This document shows, piece by piece, positions 38,713 through 46,807 of a DNA stretch of 46,807 bases. This DNA is from Clostridiales bacterium (GTDB lineage Bacteria > Bacillota > Clostridia > Saccharofermentanales > Saccharofermentanaceae). Position 1 is the stretch's first letter; the number at the start of each line of letters is the position of its first letter. Under the pieces are notes generated by a model. That model made no database searches. It worked only from the letters and a program-made list of their open reading frames with translations, and was not told the DNA's origin. The stretch covers positions 1 to 46,807 of the forward strand of contig JAFWPB010000045.1 in NCBI GenBank assembly GCA_017545245.1. Direction: 5' to 3'. The position numbers were made by a program, and so were the translations under genes.

Positions 38713-40446
38713 ATGGATTTTAGAAAAGCAGTTGCTACAAAAGTTTCAGATATTACCGATTTAGATCTTGAGACCGTGAACCGTCTGGTCGAGATTCCAC
38801 CGCAGGACGATATGGGAGATTATGCTTTTCCATGCTTTAGTCTGGCAAAGACCATGCATAAAGCTCCGAACATGATCGCTGCTGAACTGGCAACGAACCC
38901 GTCTCTGGCGGCGCCGTGGATTTCCCGTGTTGAGGCAAAAGGCCCGTACCTGAATTTCTTTGTAGACCGCGGTGAGTATGTCCGTGAAGTATTGAGCGAG
39001 GTTCTGAAGGATGGCCTTACTTATGGTCAGTCTTCGGAGGGAGAAGGAAAGACGATCATCATCGAGTATTCTTCGCCGAATATCGCAAAGCCTTTCCACG
39101 TCGGCCACGCATTTACAACGATCCTGGGGCATTCTCTTGCTCGTATCTACGAAAAGCTGGGCTATAAAGTTGTCAGGATGAATCATCTCGGTGATTATGG
39201 TACGCAGTTTGGTAAGCTGATCACGGCGTATCGTCTCTGGGGCGATGAAGAAGCTCTGGAAGCCAATGCGATCACGGAGCTCCTGCGTATTTATGTCAAA
39301 TTCCATGAGGAAGAGAAGAATGATCCGAGCCTGACCACATCGGCCCGTGAGAACTTTAAGAAGCTGGAAGACGGATGCGAGGACGAAGTCAAGCTTTGGA
39401 AACGTTTCAGAGATCTCTCCTTGAAGGAATTCCAGATCCTTTATGACCGCATGGGCGTTTCTTTTGACAATTATAATGGTGAGAGCTACTACAGCCCGCT
39501 GATCCCGGAGATCGTGGACATGCTCCGTGAAAAGGGCCTGCTTGAGGAAAGTGAAGGCGCACAGGTAGTTAAGCTCGACGACAAAAAGCTTCCGCCTTGC
39601 ATTATCCTGAAGTCGGACGGAACGACGATCTATGCGTCCCGTGACCTTGCCTCCGCGAAGTACCGTTATGACACATATCACTTCGATAAGAATATCTATG
39701 TGGTTGGCCTCCCGCAGGCGCTGCATTTCCAGCAGGTTTTTGCTGTACTCGAGAAAATGGGGATGCCGTATGCCAAGAACTGTGAGCATGTCGGTTTCGG
39801 CTTGGTCAAGTTCCAGAACATGAAGTTCAGTACACGTGAAGGCAATATCGTTACGCTCGAAGATCTTCTGAACGAGAGTGTTGCCAAGACATACGAGATC
39901 ATCAAAGCCAATGCCGAGACAAGAAATTCCGGCATGAGCGACGAAGAATTGCATGAGATCGCAGAGAAAGTCGGTCTGGGTGCGGTCATCTACACATATG
40001 TGAAGGCCGGACGTGAAAGAGATATCGTATTCTCCTGGGATACGATGCTCGACTTCGAAGGCGATACAGCTCCGTACCTGATCTATACTTACGCGAGAAC
40101 CAAGTCTATCTTGCAAAAAGCACTGGCGTCGGGCATTTCTCCGGTAGCTTCGGGAAGTGACCTGCTCACCAAGCTTTCCGGTGACGAGGAATTCGCCTGT
40201 GCCAAGATGATTGCAGATCTTCCGGATGCCATCAGGAAGGCTTCCGCAAGTAATGAGCCGTTTATGGTATCCCGCGCAGTCAGCCAGATTGCAAGAGCAT
40301 TTAACCGTTTCTACAATAACTGCTCGATCCTTTCCGGTGACGATGAGGAGATCAAAGTTGCACGTCTTGCACTTTGCCAGTGTGTCTGCGACTGTATCGA
40401 ACTTGGTACTTATCTGCTCGGTATTTCTGTTGTTGACCAGATGTAA
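38713..40446 (+). CDS. argS: Arginyl-tRNA synthetase
   Basis: Class I synthetase of 577 residues that charges tRNA-Arg. Visible are the N-terminal Add-1-like domain, the HIGH motif as HVGH (near residue 129) in SPNIAKPFHVGHAFTT, the RMNHLGDYGTQFG region, a KMSKS equivalent FSTREGN as usual for ArgRS, and the C-terminal anticodon-binding domain with the DALPYSRAV-type segment FMVSRAVSQIARAFNRFYNN. Length is normal. It has its own promoter region shared with the divergent MraY-like gene; no T-box leader is seen. The M3 peptidase follows after 27 bases. Confidence 0.96.
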   Translation: MDFRKAVATKVSDITDLDLETVNRLVEIPPQDDMGDYAFPCFSLAKTMHKAPNMIAAELATNPSLAAPWISRVEAKGPYLNFFVDRGEYVREVLSEVLKDGLTYGQSSEGEGKTIIIEYSSPNIAKPFHVGHAFTTILGHSLARIYEKLGYKVVRMNHLGDYGTQFGKLITAYRLWGDEEALEANAITELLRIYVKFHEEEKNDPSLTTSARENFKKLEDGCEDEVKLWKRFRDLSLKEFQILYDRMGVSFDNYNGESYYSPLIPEIVDMLREKGLLEESEGAQVVKLDDKKLPPCIILKSDGTTIYASRDLASAKYRYDTYHFDKNIYVVGLPQALHFQQVFAVLEKMGMPYAKNCEHVGFGLVKFQNMKFSTREGNIVTLEDLLNESVAKTYEIIKANAETRNSGMSDEELHEIAEKVGLGAVIYTYVKAGRERDIVFSWDTMLDFEGDTAPYLIYTYARTKSILQKALASGISPVASGSDLLTKLSGDEEFACAKMIADLPDAIRKASASNEPFMVSRAVSQIARAFNRFYNNCSILSGDDEEIKVARLALCQCVCDCIELGTYLLGISVVDQM

Positions 40447-40473
40447 TGATTCAATGATTGGATGAGGTGAGAC

Positions 40474-42177
40474 ATGTCCGACGATACCATGAAGATGCCG
40501 AAGTTTTCGGAGATCGAATATAAAAGACCATCTGTAGAGCACTTCCGCGAATGCGCGATGAGTACACGATTGAAACTGATGACCGCCAGAGACCCAGAAG
40601 TGGTCGAATCTGCAATCATGCAGTTTCAGCGTGAGATGAGTGCTTTTGACACGGCATATACGATCTGCATGATCCGCCATGACCTCGACACATCCGATGA
40701 ATTCTATAATAATGAGATGGATTTCTTCGACGAGAATTATCCAGTAGTATCTGACCTTTCCGCAGGCGTATATACTGCGCTCCTGCATTCGGAGATCCGT
40801 CCACAGCTCGAAGAACGCTTTGGTACCATGATCTTCCGAAAGACACAGAACCAGCGTGATATCGTGAATTCTGAGGTCCTGGATCTTCTTGCAGAAGAGA
40901 GTTCTCTTGAAAACGAATACAGCCAGATCCTTTCGGAAGCGGATATTGTCTTTAAAGGCCGTCATCATACCATTTCTACGATGACGCCATATCTCGAATC
41001 CACCGACAGAAAAGAGCGCAAGAAGGCGCATCGTGCGGTTTCGGATTACTATGCGGCCCAGAAGCCGAAGTTCGATGAGATCTACGATAAGATGGTCAAG
41101 ATCCGTACCGATATTGCCCATAAGCTTGGTTTCAAGGATTTTGTCGAATTAGGTTACAAGCGGATGGAACGCTACGACTATAATGAAGATATGGTCAAAG
41201 AGTTCCGCGATAATGTCGTAAAGTACATCGTTCCGCTTACATCGGAGATCCGAAGACTGCAAAAGAACCGCCTCGACGTGGAAAAACTGTTCTATTACGA
41301 TCTGCCGTGCCTTTTTGTAAATGGAAATCCGGTTCCGGTCATTCCGCAAAGTGAGTATTTTGAGACCGGATCAAAGATGTTCAGCCTGATGTTTGATAAA
41401 GATCCGAGCTTTTTCCAGGTGCTGGGTGAGCATGACTTTATGGACCTTTTCTCGAGACAAAACAAGTCGACAGGTGGCTATTGTGCATCACTTCTGGATT
41501 TTGGTATTCCTTTCGTTCTGATGAATGCAAACAGCACGTCGGATGACGTCGCAACGATGGTACACGAATCCGGTCATGCTTATGCCGCGCTTCGCAGTAT
41601 TGACTCCTCGCAGTTTATCGAGTGCCTTTCTCCGACGCTGGAAGCCTGTGAGATCCATTCCACAGCTATGGAATATCTGTCCTATCCTTACATGGAGATG
41701 TTCTTCAAAGAACATGCGGATGCGTATCGCGAACAGCATATGACGCTGGCGTTGCTCTTCCTTCCGTATGGATGTCTTGTAGATGAATATCAGCATGTCG
41801 TATACAAGAATCCGGACATGACTCCGGAAGAGCGTCATGCGGCCTGGAGAGAACTCGAGAAGAAGTATCAGCCCGATATCGATTACAACGGCGACGAGTT
41901 CTATAACCAGGGCGGCGCGTGGATGAAGAAAGAGCATATCTTTACTTCGCCGTTCTACTACATAGATTATTGCCTTGCGCAGGTTTGTGCGCTTCAGATC
42001 TGGGATATTTCCAGAAAGAACCGAAAGAAAGCAATGAGTATCTATGACCATCTTTGTACAGAAGGTGGTACGAAGACTCTGATCGAACTTGTGGAGGATG
42101 CAGGCCTGGAGTCGCCGTTCTCACTTGATGTGATGAAGCGGATCGCCTATCGGGTATGCGATTTTCTGGATTTATGA
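40474..42177 (+). CDS. M3 family oligoendopeptidase (PepF-like)
   Basis: The 567-residue zinc metallopeptidase has HESGH (His364, His368) as the HExxH motif, with the third ligand Glu expected in the following EACEIHSTAMEY helix. The family cleaves short peptides in the cytoplasm. The all-helical N-terminal half and the GGAWMKKEHIFTSPFYYIDY C-terminal region (with substrate-binding tyrosines) are typical. The start follows GATGAGGTG. Its stop overlaps the methyltransferase start (ATGA). Confidence 0.92.
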   Translation: MSDDTMKMPKFSEIEYKRPSVEHFRECAMSTRLKLMTARDPEVVESAIMQFQREMSAFDTAYTICMIRHDLDTSDEFYNNEMDFFDENYPVVSDLSAGVYTALLHSEIRPQLEERFGTMIFRKTQNQRDIVNSEVLDLLAEESSLENEYSQILSEADIVFKGRHHTISTMTPYLESTDRKERKKAHRAVSDYYAAQKPKFDEIYDKMVKIRTDIAHKLGFKDFVELGYKRMERYDYNEDMVKEFRDNVVKYIVPLTSEIRRLQKNRLDVEKLFYYDLPCLFVNGNPVPVIPQSEYFETGSKMFSLMFDKDPSFFQVLGEHDFMDLFSRQNKSTGGYCASLLDFGIPFVLMNANSTSDDVATMVHESGHAYAALRSIDSSQFIECLSPTLEACEIHSTAMEYLSYPYMEMFFKEHADAYREQHMTLALLFLPYGCLVDEYQHVVYKNPDMTPEERHAAWRELEKKYQPDIDYNGDEFYNQGGAWMKKEHIFTSPFYYIDYCLAQVCALQIWDISRKNRKKAMSIYDHLCTEGGTKTLIELVEDAGLESPFSLDVMKRIAYRVCDFLDL

Positions 42178-43607
42178 AACTGCCTGAGTCCTTTCAACAA
42201 AGAATGCACGAGTATTTCGTGCGAAAAGAACTAGCCTCGGAGGAGCCGGAGTTCTGGTCTTCTTATGAAAAAGAACCTTGGCACGGAATCCGTTGGAACC
42301 GTTTGAAAATTGCTCCATCCGAATATGAGTCGAAGATGAAAGCAATGGATCTTTCTTATGATCCGGTAAGCTGGTGCGAAGGCGGCTCGTACACTCCAGA
42401 CATTTCTCTCGGAAGGGAATCATATTACCACGCCGGAGCCTACTATATCCAGGAGCCAAGTGCAATGCTGCCGGCTTCCGTATTAGGAACAAAACCTGGC
42501 GAATTTGTTCTGGACATGTGTGCGGCTCCGGGAGGAAAAGCAACTCGTATCGCGGAGGATCTTCGTGGAGAAGGCCTTCTTGTTGCAAATGAGATCAATA
42601 CCGAACGTTCCCGTGCATTACTTAGAAATCTGGAACGCGCCGGTGCTTCTAATGTTGTGATTTTGAATGAGAATCCGAAAAATATGGTGAAGAACTTCGA
42701 AGGCTTCTTCGACAGGATCATTATCGATGCACCGTGTTCCGGAGAAGGCATGTTCCGAAGAGATGCATTTGCTCCGAAGAGCTGGGAGAAGTTCGGCCCG
42801 GCTTCCTGTGTGCCGATCCAGAAAGAGATTTTGGGATACGCCGACAGGATGCTTCGTCCTGGCGGACATATCGTGTATTCGACATGCACATTCTGCGAAG
42901 ATGAAAACGAGAACCAGATTCTTTCGTTCTTGAGTGAACATGCTGATTATGAAATCATCGCTCACCCTGAGTTAGCTGAGGTTTCACATGATGAGTATGG
43001 CATGATGCGCATTTGGCCGCATCGGACAAGAGGAGAAGGGCATTTCTGCGTGCATCTCCATAAAAACGGTGACATTGAATCTTCCGACAAGAGGAAAACG
43101 GAGAAGAACCCTGCTTCGACAAACTTTACGTTCGTAAAAGCACGTGAGTGCTTCGAAGCTTTCATGAAAGGCCTTCTTTCCGAACATGCAAAAGAAGAGT
43201 ATCTTCCCAAGATCCGCACGGATTTTGTACTCCATAAAGATAAGGTACATATGCTTCCTGTATCCGAATCTCTGTTCCGCGGTTTGAAAGTCGTGAAGAT
43301 GGGTGCTTTTCCGGGAGAAATTAAAGAGACGGCGAAGGGGAGAGTCTTTAATCCGTCACAGGCTCTGGCACTGGAATTAAGTAAAGAACAGATCTCGTCT
43401 TCGAGATTCCTTAGCTTGAAAAGAGACGACGAACGTCTTCAGAGATATCTCCGTTGTGAGACGATCATGTTAAATGAGGAAGAACAGGAAGCACTCGATA
43501 ATGGTGAATATGTAGTGGTTGCCTGCGAAGAATTCCCGCTGGGATTTGGAAAAACACAGGGAAGCACGTTGAAGAACGCCTACCCGAAGGCATGGCGCTT
43601 AGTATAA
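42174..43607 (+). CDS. rsmF: 16S rRNA m5C methyltransferase (RsmF/NOP2 family)
   Basis: The 477-residue enzyme methylates cytosine in rRNA using S-adenosylmethionine. Motif I is CAAPGGKATRIA; the two catalytic cysteines are in DAPCSGEGMF (motif IV) and STCTFCEDEN (motif VI). The C-terminal ~150 residues form the extra domain seen in RsmF (PUA-like; residues such as GLKVVKMGAFPGEIK and EYVVVACEEFPLGFGK). ATG 42174 overlaps the peptidase stop by four bases, so translation is coupled. A longer frame from 42156 lacks a ribosome site. Confidence 0.92.
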   Translation: MKLPESFQQRMHEYFVRKELASEEPEFWSSYEKEPWHGIRWNRLKIAPSEYESKMKAMDLSYDPVSWCEGGSYTPDISLGRESYYHAGAYYIQEPSAMLPASVLGTKPGEFVLDMCAAPGGKATRIAEDLRGEGLLVANEINTERSRALLRNLERAGASNVVILNENPKNMVKNFEGFFDRIIIDAPCSGEGMFRRDAFAPKSWEKFGPASCVPIQKEILGYADRMLRPGGHIVYSTCTFCEDENENQILSFLSEHADYEIIAHPELAEVSHDEYGMMRIWPHRTRGEGHFCVHLHKNGDIESSDKRKTEKNPASTNFTFVKARECFEAFMKGLLSEHAKEEYLPKIRTDFVLHKDKVHMLPVSESLFRGLKVVKMGAFPGEIKETAKGRVFNPSQALALELSKEQISSSRFLSLKRDDERLQRYLRCETIMLNEEEQEALDNGEYVVVACEEFPLGFGKTQGSTLKNAYPKAWRLV

Positions 43608-43617
43608 GGAGGAAAAT

Positions 43618-44205
43618 ATGGAACAGTTTTTAGTAGCAAGCAAGAATAAGGATAAGATCCATGAGATCTCTGAAATACTGGCAGAGTGCCCTTTTGAAAT
43701 CGTAGGAATGGAAAATATCGGCATTCATACAGATGTAGTCGAGGATGCAGATTCTTTTCAGGGCAATGCACTTCTCAAAGCAACGGCGATCCATAAGCAG
43801 GTAGGCGGATATGTCATGGCGGATGATTCCGGTCTTTGCATTGATGCACTTGATGGCGCGCCGGGTATTTATTCCTCCCGTTTCTGCGGGGAAGATTCCA
43901 CCTATCAGGAGAAGTTCGAGAAGATCTGGGAAATGCTGAAAGATGTCCCGAAGGACCAGTGGACCGCACACTTTGTATGTGCTATCGCGGTCGTTCGTCC
44001 GGACGGAAGCCATTTCGTCGTTCAGGAGCAGTGCGATGGTGTGCTTCTCGACAGCCCGCGCGGTGAGAACGGCTTCGGTTACGACCCGATCTTTTATGTT
44101 CCGGAAATCGGAAAGACAACTGCCGAGATCTCCGATGAAGAAAAGAATGCAATCAGCCACCGCGGTAAGGCTCTTCGTTCTATGCTTGCCATTTTGAAAG
44201 AATAA
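43618..44205 (+). CDS. rdgB: XTP/dITP diphosphatase (RdgB/HAM1 family)
   Basis: The 195-residue enzyme cleaves non-canonical purine triphosphates (dITP, XTP) to monophosphates and so keeps them out of DNA. Hallmarks: the N-terminal VASKNKDKIHEI, the catalytic VMADDSGLCIDALDG with GIYSSRF, the ENGFGYDPIFYVPE loop and the final SHRGKALR. A strong ribosome site (AAGGAGG) precedes ATG 43618, ten bases after the methyltransferase stop. Confidence 0.95.
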   Translation: MEQFLVASKNKDKIHEISEILAECPFEIVGMENIGIHTDVVEDADSFQGNALLKATAIHKQVGGYVMADDSGLCIDALDGAPGIYSSRFCGEDSTYQEKFEKIWEMLKDVPKDQWTAHFVCAIAVVRPDGSHFVVQEQCDGVLLDSPRGENGFGYDPIFYVPEIGKTTAEISDEEKNAISHRGKALRSMLAILKE

Positions 44206-44214
44206 TGTTATACT
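44186..44214 (+). promoter_or_regulatory. Predicted promoter of the ACT-protein / homoserine dehydrogenase operon
   Basis: TTGCCA (44186-44191) and TATACT (44209-44214) with a 17-base spacer; the -35 box lies within the end of the pyrophosphatase gene. A GC-rich leader with GTGCAC/TGTACA short palindromes follows before the start at 44287. Confidence 0.5.
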
Positions 44215-44286
44215 TTCCTCCGTGCACAAGTGTACACACACCGTGGACACCTGGTGCCGGAAGATTTCTTTCAAAAGAGGCCGTAT

Positions 44287-44730
44287 ATGTCTGAAAATAA
44301 CGACTATTTACTAGTTAAAGCAGATGTTTTGCCCGAAGTATTTGTGAAGGTAATGGAAGCCAAGCGCCTCCTTAATTCCGGAAAAGCACTTTCTGTCAAC
44401 GAGGCAGTGAAAAAAGTGGGTCTTTCCCGAAGTGCCTATTACAAGTATAAAGATTCCGTCATGCCTTTTTATGAGACAAGCCAAGGGAAGATCGTGACGT
44501 TGATCGTTGCGGTTGAGAATTTCCCCGGAATTCTGGCAGGCATTATCCAGTGCATTGCCTTCGTGAAGGGTAATATCCTGACGATCAACCAGAATATCCC
44601 CATTAACGGTCTTGCTGATGTATCTGTTTCCATGGAGACGGACCGAATGACAGAATCGATCGATGTTTTGATCAAAGAAGTTGAGAATATCCCAGGAGTA
44701 AGATCCTGCAGAATCATGGCTAGGGAGTGA
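44287..44730 (+). CDS. pheB: ACT-domain protein, PheB type
   Basis: The 147-residue protein has an N-terminal helix-turn-helix-like part (NEAVKKVGLSRSAYYKYKDSV) and a C-terminal ACT domain (LIVAVENFPGILAGIIQCIA... PGVRSCRIM). This matches the PheB/UPF0735 family of Firmicutes, found beside homoserine dehydrogenase and thought to sense an amino acid; its exact role is not settled. ATG 44287 follows AAAGAGG; the frame remains open to 44230 without a good site. Homoserine dehydrogenase starts six bases after its stop, as commonly seen for this family. Confidence 0.9.
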   Translation: MSENNDYLLVKADVLPEVFVKVMEAKRLLNSGKALSVNEAVKKVGLSRSAYYKYKDSVMPFYETSQGKIVTLIVAVENFPGILAGIIQCIAFVKGNILTINQNIPINGLADVSVSMETDRMTESIDVLIKEVENIPGVRSCRIMARE

Positions 44731-44736
44731 GCTTAT

Positions 44737-45972
44737 ATGAAGAGCATAGCAATTTTAGGTTTTGGTGTAGTAGGTTGTGGCGTGGCAGAAGTCATCGCCA
44801 TGAATCACGATCGTATCGCGAAAAGATTGGGCGAGGAACTGGTCGTCAAGAAGATCCTTGATATCCGAGAGTTCCCGGATAGTCCTTTTGCCGCATTAGT
44901 AACAACGAAAAAAGAAGAAGTATTCGATGATCCGGATATCTCCATCGTAGTCGAGACGATCGGTGGCGCGAGAATCGCATATGAATATACCAAGATGGCT
45001 CTTTCCGCCGGTAAGACCGTCGTAACTTCGAACAAAGAACTGGTTTCCACTCATGGTGTGGAACTGGTTAAGCTTGCCCGTGAGCATAACTGCAATTATC
45101 TCTTTGAAGCATCTGTCGGTGGCGGTATTCCGATCATTCGTCCGCTCCACCGTTGTTTGGCGGCCAACAAGGTCGAGCGTATCGCAGGTATCGTGAATGG
45201 TACGACCAACTATATCCTGACACAGATGGCAGAGAACGGATCGGACTTCGACAGTGCTTTGAAAGAGGCACAGGCAAAAGGATATGCCGAGGCGAATCCG
45301 TCTGCGGATATCGATGGTATCGACGCACAGAGAAAGATCGCGATTCTCAGCACGATCGCTATGGACGGCGCATATGTTGATCCGACCAAGCTCTTTACTG
45401 TTGGTATTACAGGCGTCACAACAAAAGATATGGAATATGCTAAGGAAATGAATGCTTCCATCAAGCTCCTGGCTGTATATGAAAATGGTGAGGACGGCGC
45501 TTTTGCATACGTTGCCCCGCACCTGGTTTCGAAGGACCATCCGTTGGCATGCGCGAACGATGTATTTAATGCCATCATGGTAACCGGTAATGCGGTCGGT
45601 GATGCGATGTTCTACGGACAGGGCGCAGGTAAGCTGGCGACGGCTTCGGCGGTTGTCGGAGATGTCATGGATGCGGCAGAACATGCGGAAAGAGACGCAC
45701 ACGTGACCGAATGGTTCAATGCCGGTGATGAGGTCCTCGCTCCTATTGAAAAGCACCACATTTCCGTTCTTCTGAGACTGCCTGACTCGGTTTCTGATGA
45801 CGCTATTTCCGAGGCGTTCCCGGAGATCTCGTGCCAGCCTTGCGTATATGAAGCGGAAGGTGAGAAGGCCGTTATTCTTGGTAAAAACGGGGATATGAAC
45901 GAAGCACAGCTGGCTGTCGGACTTGAGAGTTTCGATGAGGTCCTGAGTGTGATCCGTATCTTTTCCTGTTAA
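44737..45972 (+). CDS. hom: Homoserine dehydrogenase
   Basis: The NAD(P)H enzyme reduces aspartate semialdehyde to homoserine, the branch to threonine and methionine. The 411-residue protein has the dinucleotide motif GFGVVGCGVAE (residues 8-18), the substrate and catalytic region NGTTNYILTQM, the ADIDGIDAQRKIAIL segment with the conserved Asp/Lys, and a C-terminal ACT-like domain of about 70 residues. Length fits the monofunctional form. GGGAGTGAGC precedes the ATG. The upstream ACT protein is its probable regulator; no thrB or thrC lies in the window. Confidence 0.95.
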   Translation: MKSIAILGFGVVGCGVAEVIAMNHDRIAKRLGEELVVKKILDIREFPDSPFAALVTTKKEEVFDDPDISIVVETIGGARIAYEYTKMALSAGKTVVTSNKELVSTHGVELVKLAREHNCNYLFEASVGGGIPIIRPLHRCLAANKVERIAGIVNGTTNYILTQMAENGSDFDSALKEAQAKGYAEANPSADIDGIDAQRKIAILSTIAMDGAYVDPTKLFTVGITGVTTKDMEYAKEMNASIKLLAVYENGEDGAFAYVAPHLVSKDHPLACANDVFNAIMVTGNAVGDAMFYGQGAGKLATASAVVGDVMDAAEHAERDAHVTEWFNAGDEVLAPIEKHHISVLLRLPDSVSDDAISEAFPEISCQPCVYEAEGEKAVILGKNGDMNEAQLAVGLESFDEVLSVIRIFSC

Positions 45973-45997
45973 GCCATAGGTGAAAGAGGTGATTACT

Positions 45998-46555
45998 ATG
46001 GATATGAACGAACTGATCAGTCAGTACCCTGCTATTGCTGCGAAAGCTGCTGAGATGGGCAAGATCAAGCAGAGTATGTTCAACAAGAAACAGTACGCTA
46101 GTACGATCGATGCGTGGAATGCTTTGTCTCAGGAAGAGAAAGCTAAGTTGAATTCTGAGATGGAAACAGCAGAAGTGGTTATGAAAAAGGCTGTAATCAC
46201 GCCAACTGCAGTCTGCTTCATCAACGAAGGCTGTTTTCACGTCGTTCCTGTAAAGGATATCATCTGGGCATATGCGCATATCACGAAAGAGAGTGTGAAT
46301 TTTATTCCAACGAATAAGGTGCATCAAGTCCGCATGATGGATCGAAACGGAAACCACTATAATCTGGCTTCGCTGAATACTCTTGCATTTTCCAAGAAGT
46401 CACCGGCTACTGATTTCCTTGAGACTATGTCGAATATCCTGAGACCAGTCCGTCCGGGTATTATCTATGGATATTCCAAAGAGATTGAGCAGTTCTGCCT
46501 TGGCAATCTCCCTGCTGCAGTAGCAAAAGTGGACGCAGATTCCCAAATCGGCTGA
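45998..46555 (+). CDS. Conserved-looking cytoplasmic protein of unknown function
   Basis: The 185-residue protein is not recognised. It has a helical N-terminal half (residues ~1-65) and a beta-rich middle (AVCFINEGCFHVVPVKDIIWAYAHI broken by turns, VNFIPTNKVHQVRMMDRNGNHYNLAS), followed by helices. The middle suggests a small PH-like or split-barrel fold. No signal or membrane segment. ATG 45998 follows AGAGGTG; the frame remains open to a GTG at 45980. It starts 25 bases after homoserine dehydrogenase and ends shortly before a terminator, so it is the last gene of that operon. Confidence 0.7.
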   Translation: MDMNELISQYPAIAAKAAEMGKIKQSMFNKKQYASTIDAWNALSQEEKAKLNSEMETAEVVMKKAVITPTAVCFINEGCFHVVPVKDIIWAYAHITKESVNFIPTNKVHQVRMMDRNGNHYNLASLNTLAFSKKSPATDFLETMSNILRPVRPGIIYGYSKEIEQFCLGNLPAAVAKVDADSQIG

Positions 46556-46581
46556 TCAGTAGAAAAAGAATACGAATACAA

Positions 46582-46630
46582 GGGGCTGTCTCAAAATGAT
46601 GCAAATCACATTGAGACGCCTCGCTTTTTT
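46582..46630 (+). terminator. Terminator of the homoserine dehydrogenase operon
   Basis: A stem of GGGGC (bulged T) GTCTCAA paired with TTGAGAC GCCTC, with an inner TGAT/ATCA pair in the loop, is followed by GCTTTTTT. It serves the preceding + strand genes. Confidence 0.8.
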
Positions 46631-46807
46631 GCAACCTTTGAGAAGCGCATAAGTCGGAAATCCGAATTTTAGAGGTATTCCTTCCGCTCCAAAAGCACTT
46701 TCCCTTCGGCTTTTTCTTTTCGGAAAGTCTGACATCTGGTCTGATTTGTGTCTCTATCTGACCAACTATCAGACCCTCTTCTTTCCGCGTAAGTCGGGAA
46801 ATGGGAA
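46631..46807. other. Window end: repeat-containing stretch without a recognisable gene
   Basis: No recognisable gene. The sequence GCATAAGTCGGAAAT (about 46649) recurs imperfectly as GCGTAAGTCGGGAAAT near 46789, and an 8-bp perfect inverted repeat GGTCTGAT/ATCAGACC lies at 46738-46745/46768-46775. A - strand frame stays open from the window edge to about 46663 but matches nothing I know. Confidence 0.35.

Noticed and set aside
38761..41121. Very long (786-codon) open frame on the - strand
   Set aside because: It lies opposite argS and the M3 peptidase, both with clear motifs; the translation has no recognisable domain and reflects codon bias of the + strand genes.
46582..46630. GGGGCTGTCTCAAAATGA considered as an insertion-sequence end
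   Set aside because: It folds with the following TTGAGACGCCTC and T-run into a normal terminator, and no transposase is adjacent.

Overview
The window looks like a chromosomal segment of a Gram-positive, low-to-moderate GC bacterium of the class Clostridia (an Oscillospirales or Saccharofermentans-like lineage is a guess). The signs are strong Shine-Dalgarno sites (AGGAGG and an unusual GGGGG-type), B. subtilis-like sigma-A promoters, Firmicutes protein families (ClpE-like unfoldase, PheB-type ACT protein, DUF975/CmpB membrane protein) and secreted Pro/Thr-rich surface proteins. Most genes are on the + strand; only argJ, an MraY-like transferase and one tRNA-Glu are on the - strand. There is no phage, complete insertion sequence or CRISPR array.

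Layout. Positions 1-440 hold no convincing gene but carry a near-consensus leftward promoter. Positions 441-3767 read like an accessory, more AT-rich strip: a Fic-family AMP transferase with a C-terminal winged helix, preceded by four operator-like half-sites spaced exactly 21 bp apart; then a NUDIX hydrolase, an isochorismatase-type hydrolase, a small Cys-rich protein and a flavin-reductase-like protein. From 3834 follow a low-molecular-weight phosphatase, a MATE exporter and citrate synthase. Positions 7252-10347 encode two paralogous surface proteins with long Thr-Pro repeats, one C-terminal membrane helix and a shared cytoplasmic tail. Positions 10455-17817 hold a tRNA-Glu and the uvrA - Clp ATPase - DUF975/CmpB run. 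Then come argJ (-), tRNAs His-Gln-Lys, a GNAT acetyltransferase, an SH3 lipoprotein and tRNAs Gly-Arg.

Positions 21221-28258 form a likely operon: a type IIA topoisomerase pair (ParE/ParC type), a membrane-anchored polysaccharide-deacetylase-like protein with an altered metal motif, and a transglutaminase-fold lipoprotein. Next is a PH-domain protein, a sirtuin with a histone-H1-like Lys/Ala/Thr tail and, overlapping it by four bases, a membrane MutS-like ATPase. lysA follows.

The most interesting part is 33064-37560: four closely packed co-directional genes with their own strong promoter. They encode a divergent protein kinase with a tail anchor, a von Willebrand factor A protein with an intact MIDAS, a PP2C-like phosphatase with a tail anchor, and a 222-residue coiled-coil/acidic protein of unknown family. 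The first three match the kinase/VWA/phosphatase combination known as the TerY-P triad of Ter-type stress systems, but here with no other ter genes, with two membrane anchors and with a fourth component. I infer a membrane-bound phospho-signalling module.

The right end is housekeeping: an MraY-like transferase (-), argS, an M3 oligopeptidase, an RsmF-type rRNA methyltransferase, an XTP/dITP pyrophosphatase, a PheB-type ACT protein, homoserine dehydrogenase, an unassigned protein and a terminator. All family calls come from reading the translated sequence and motifs; no database search was run.
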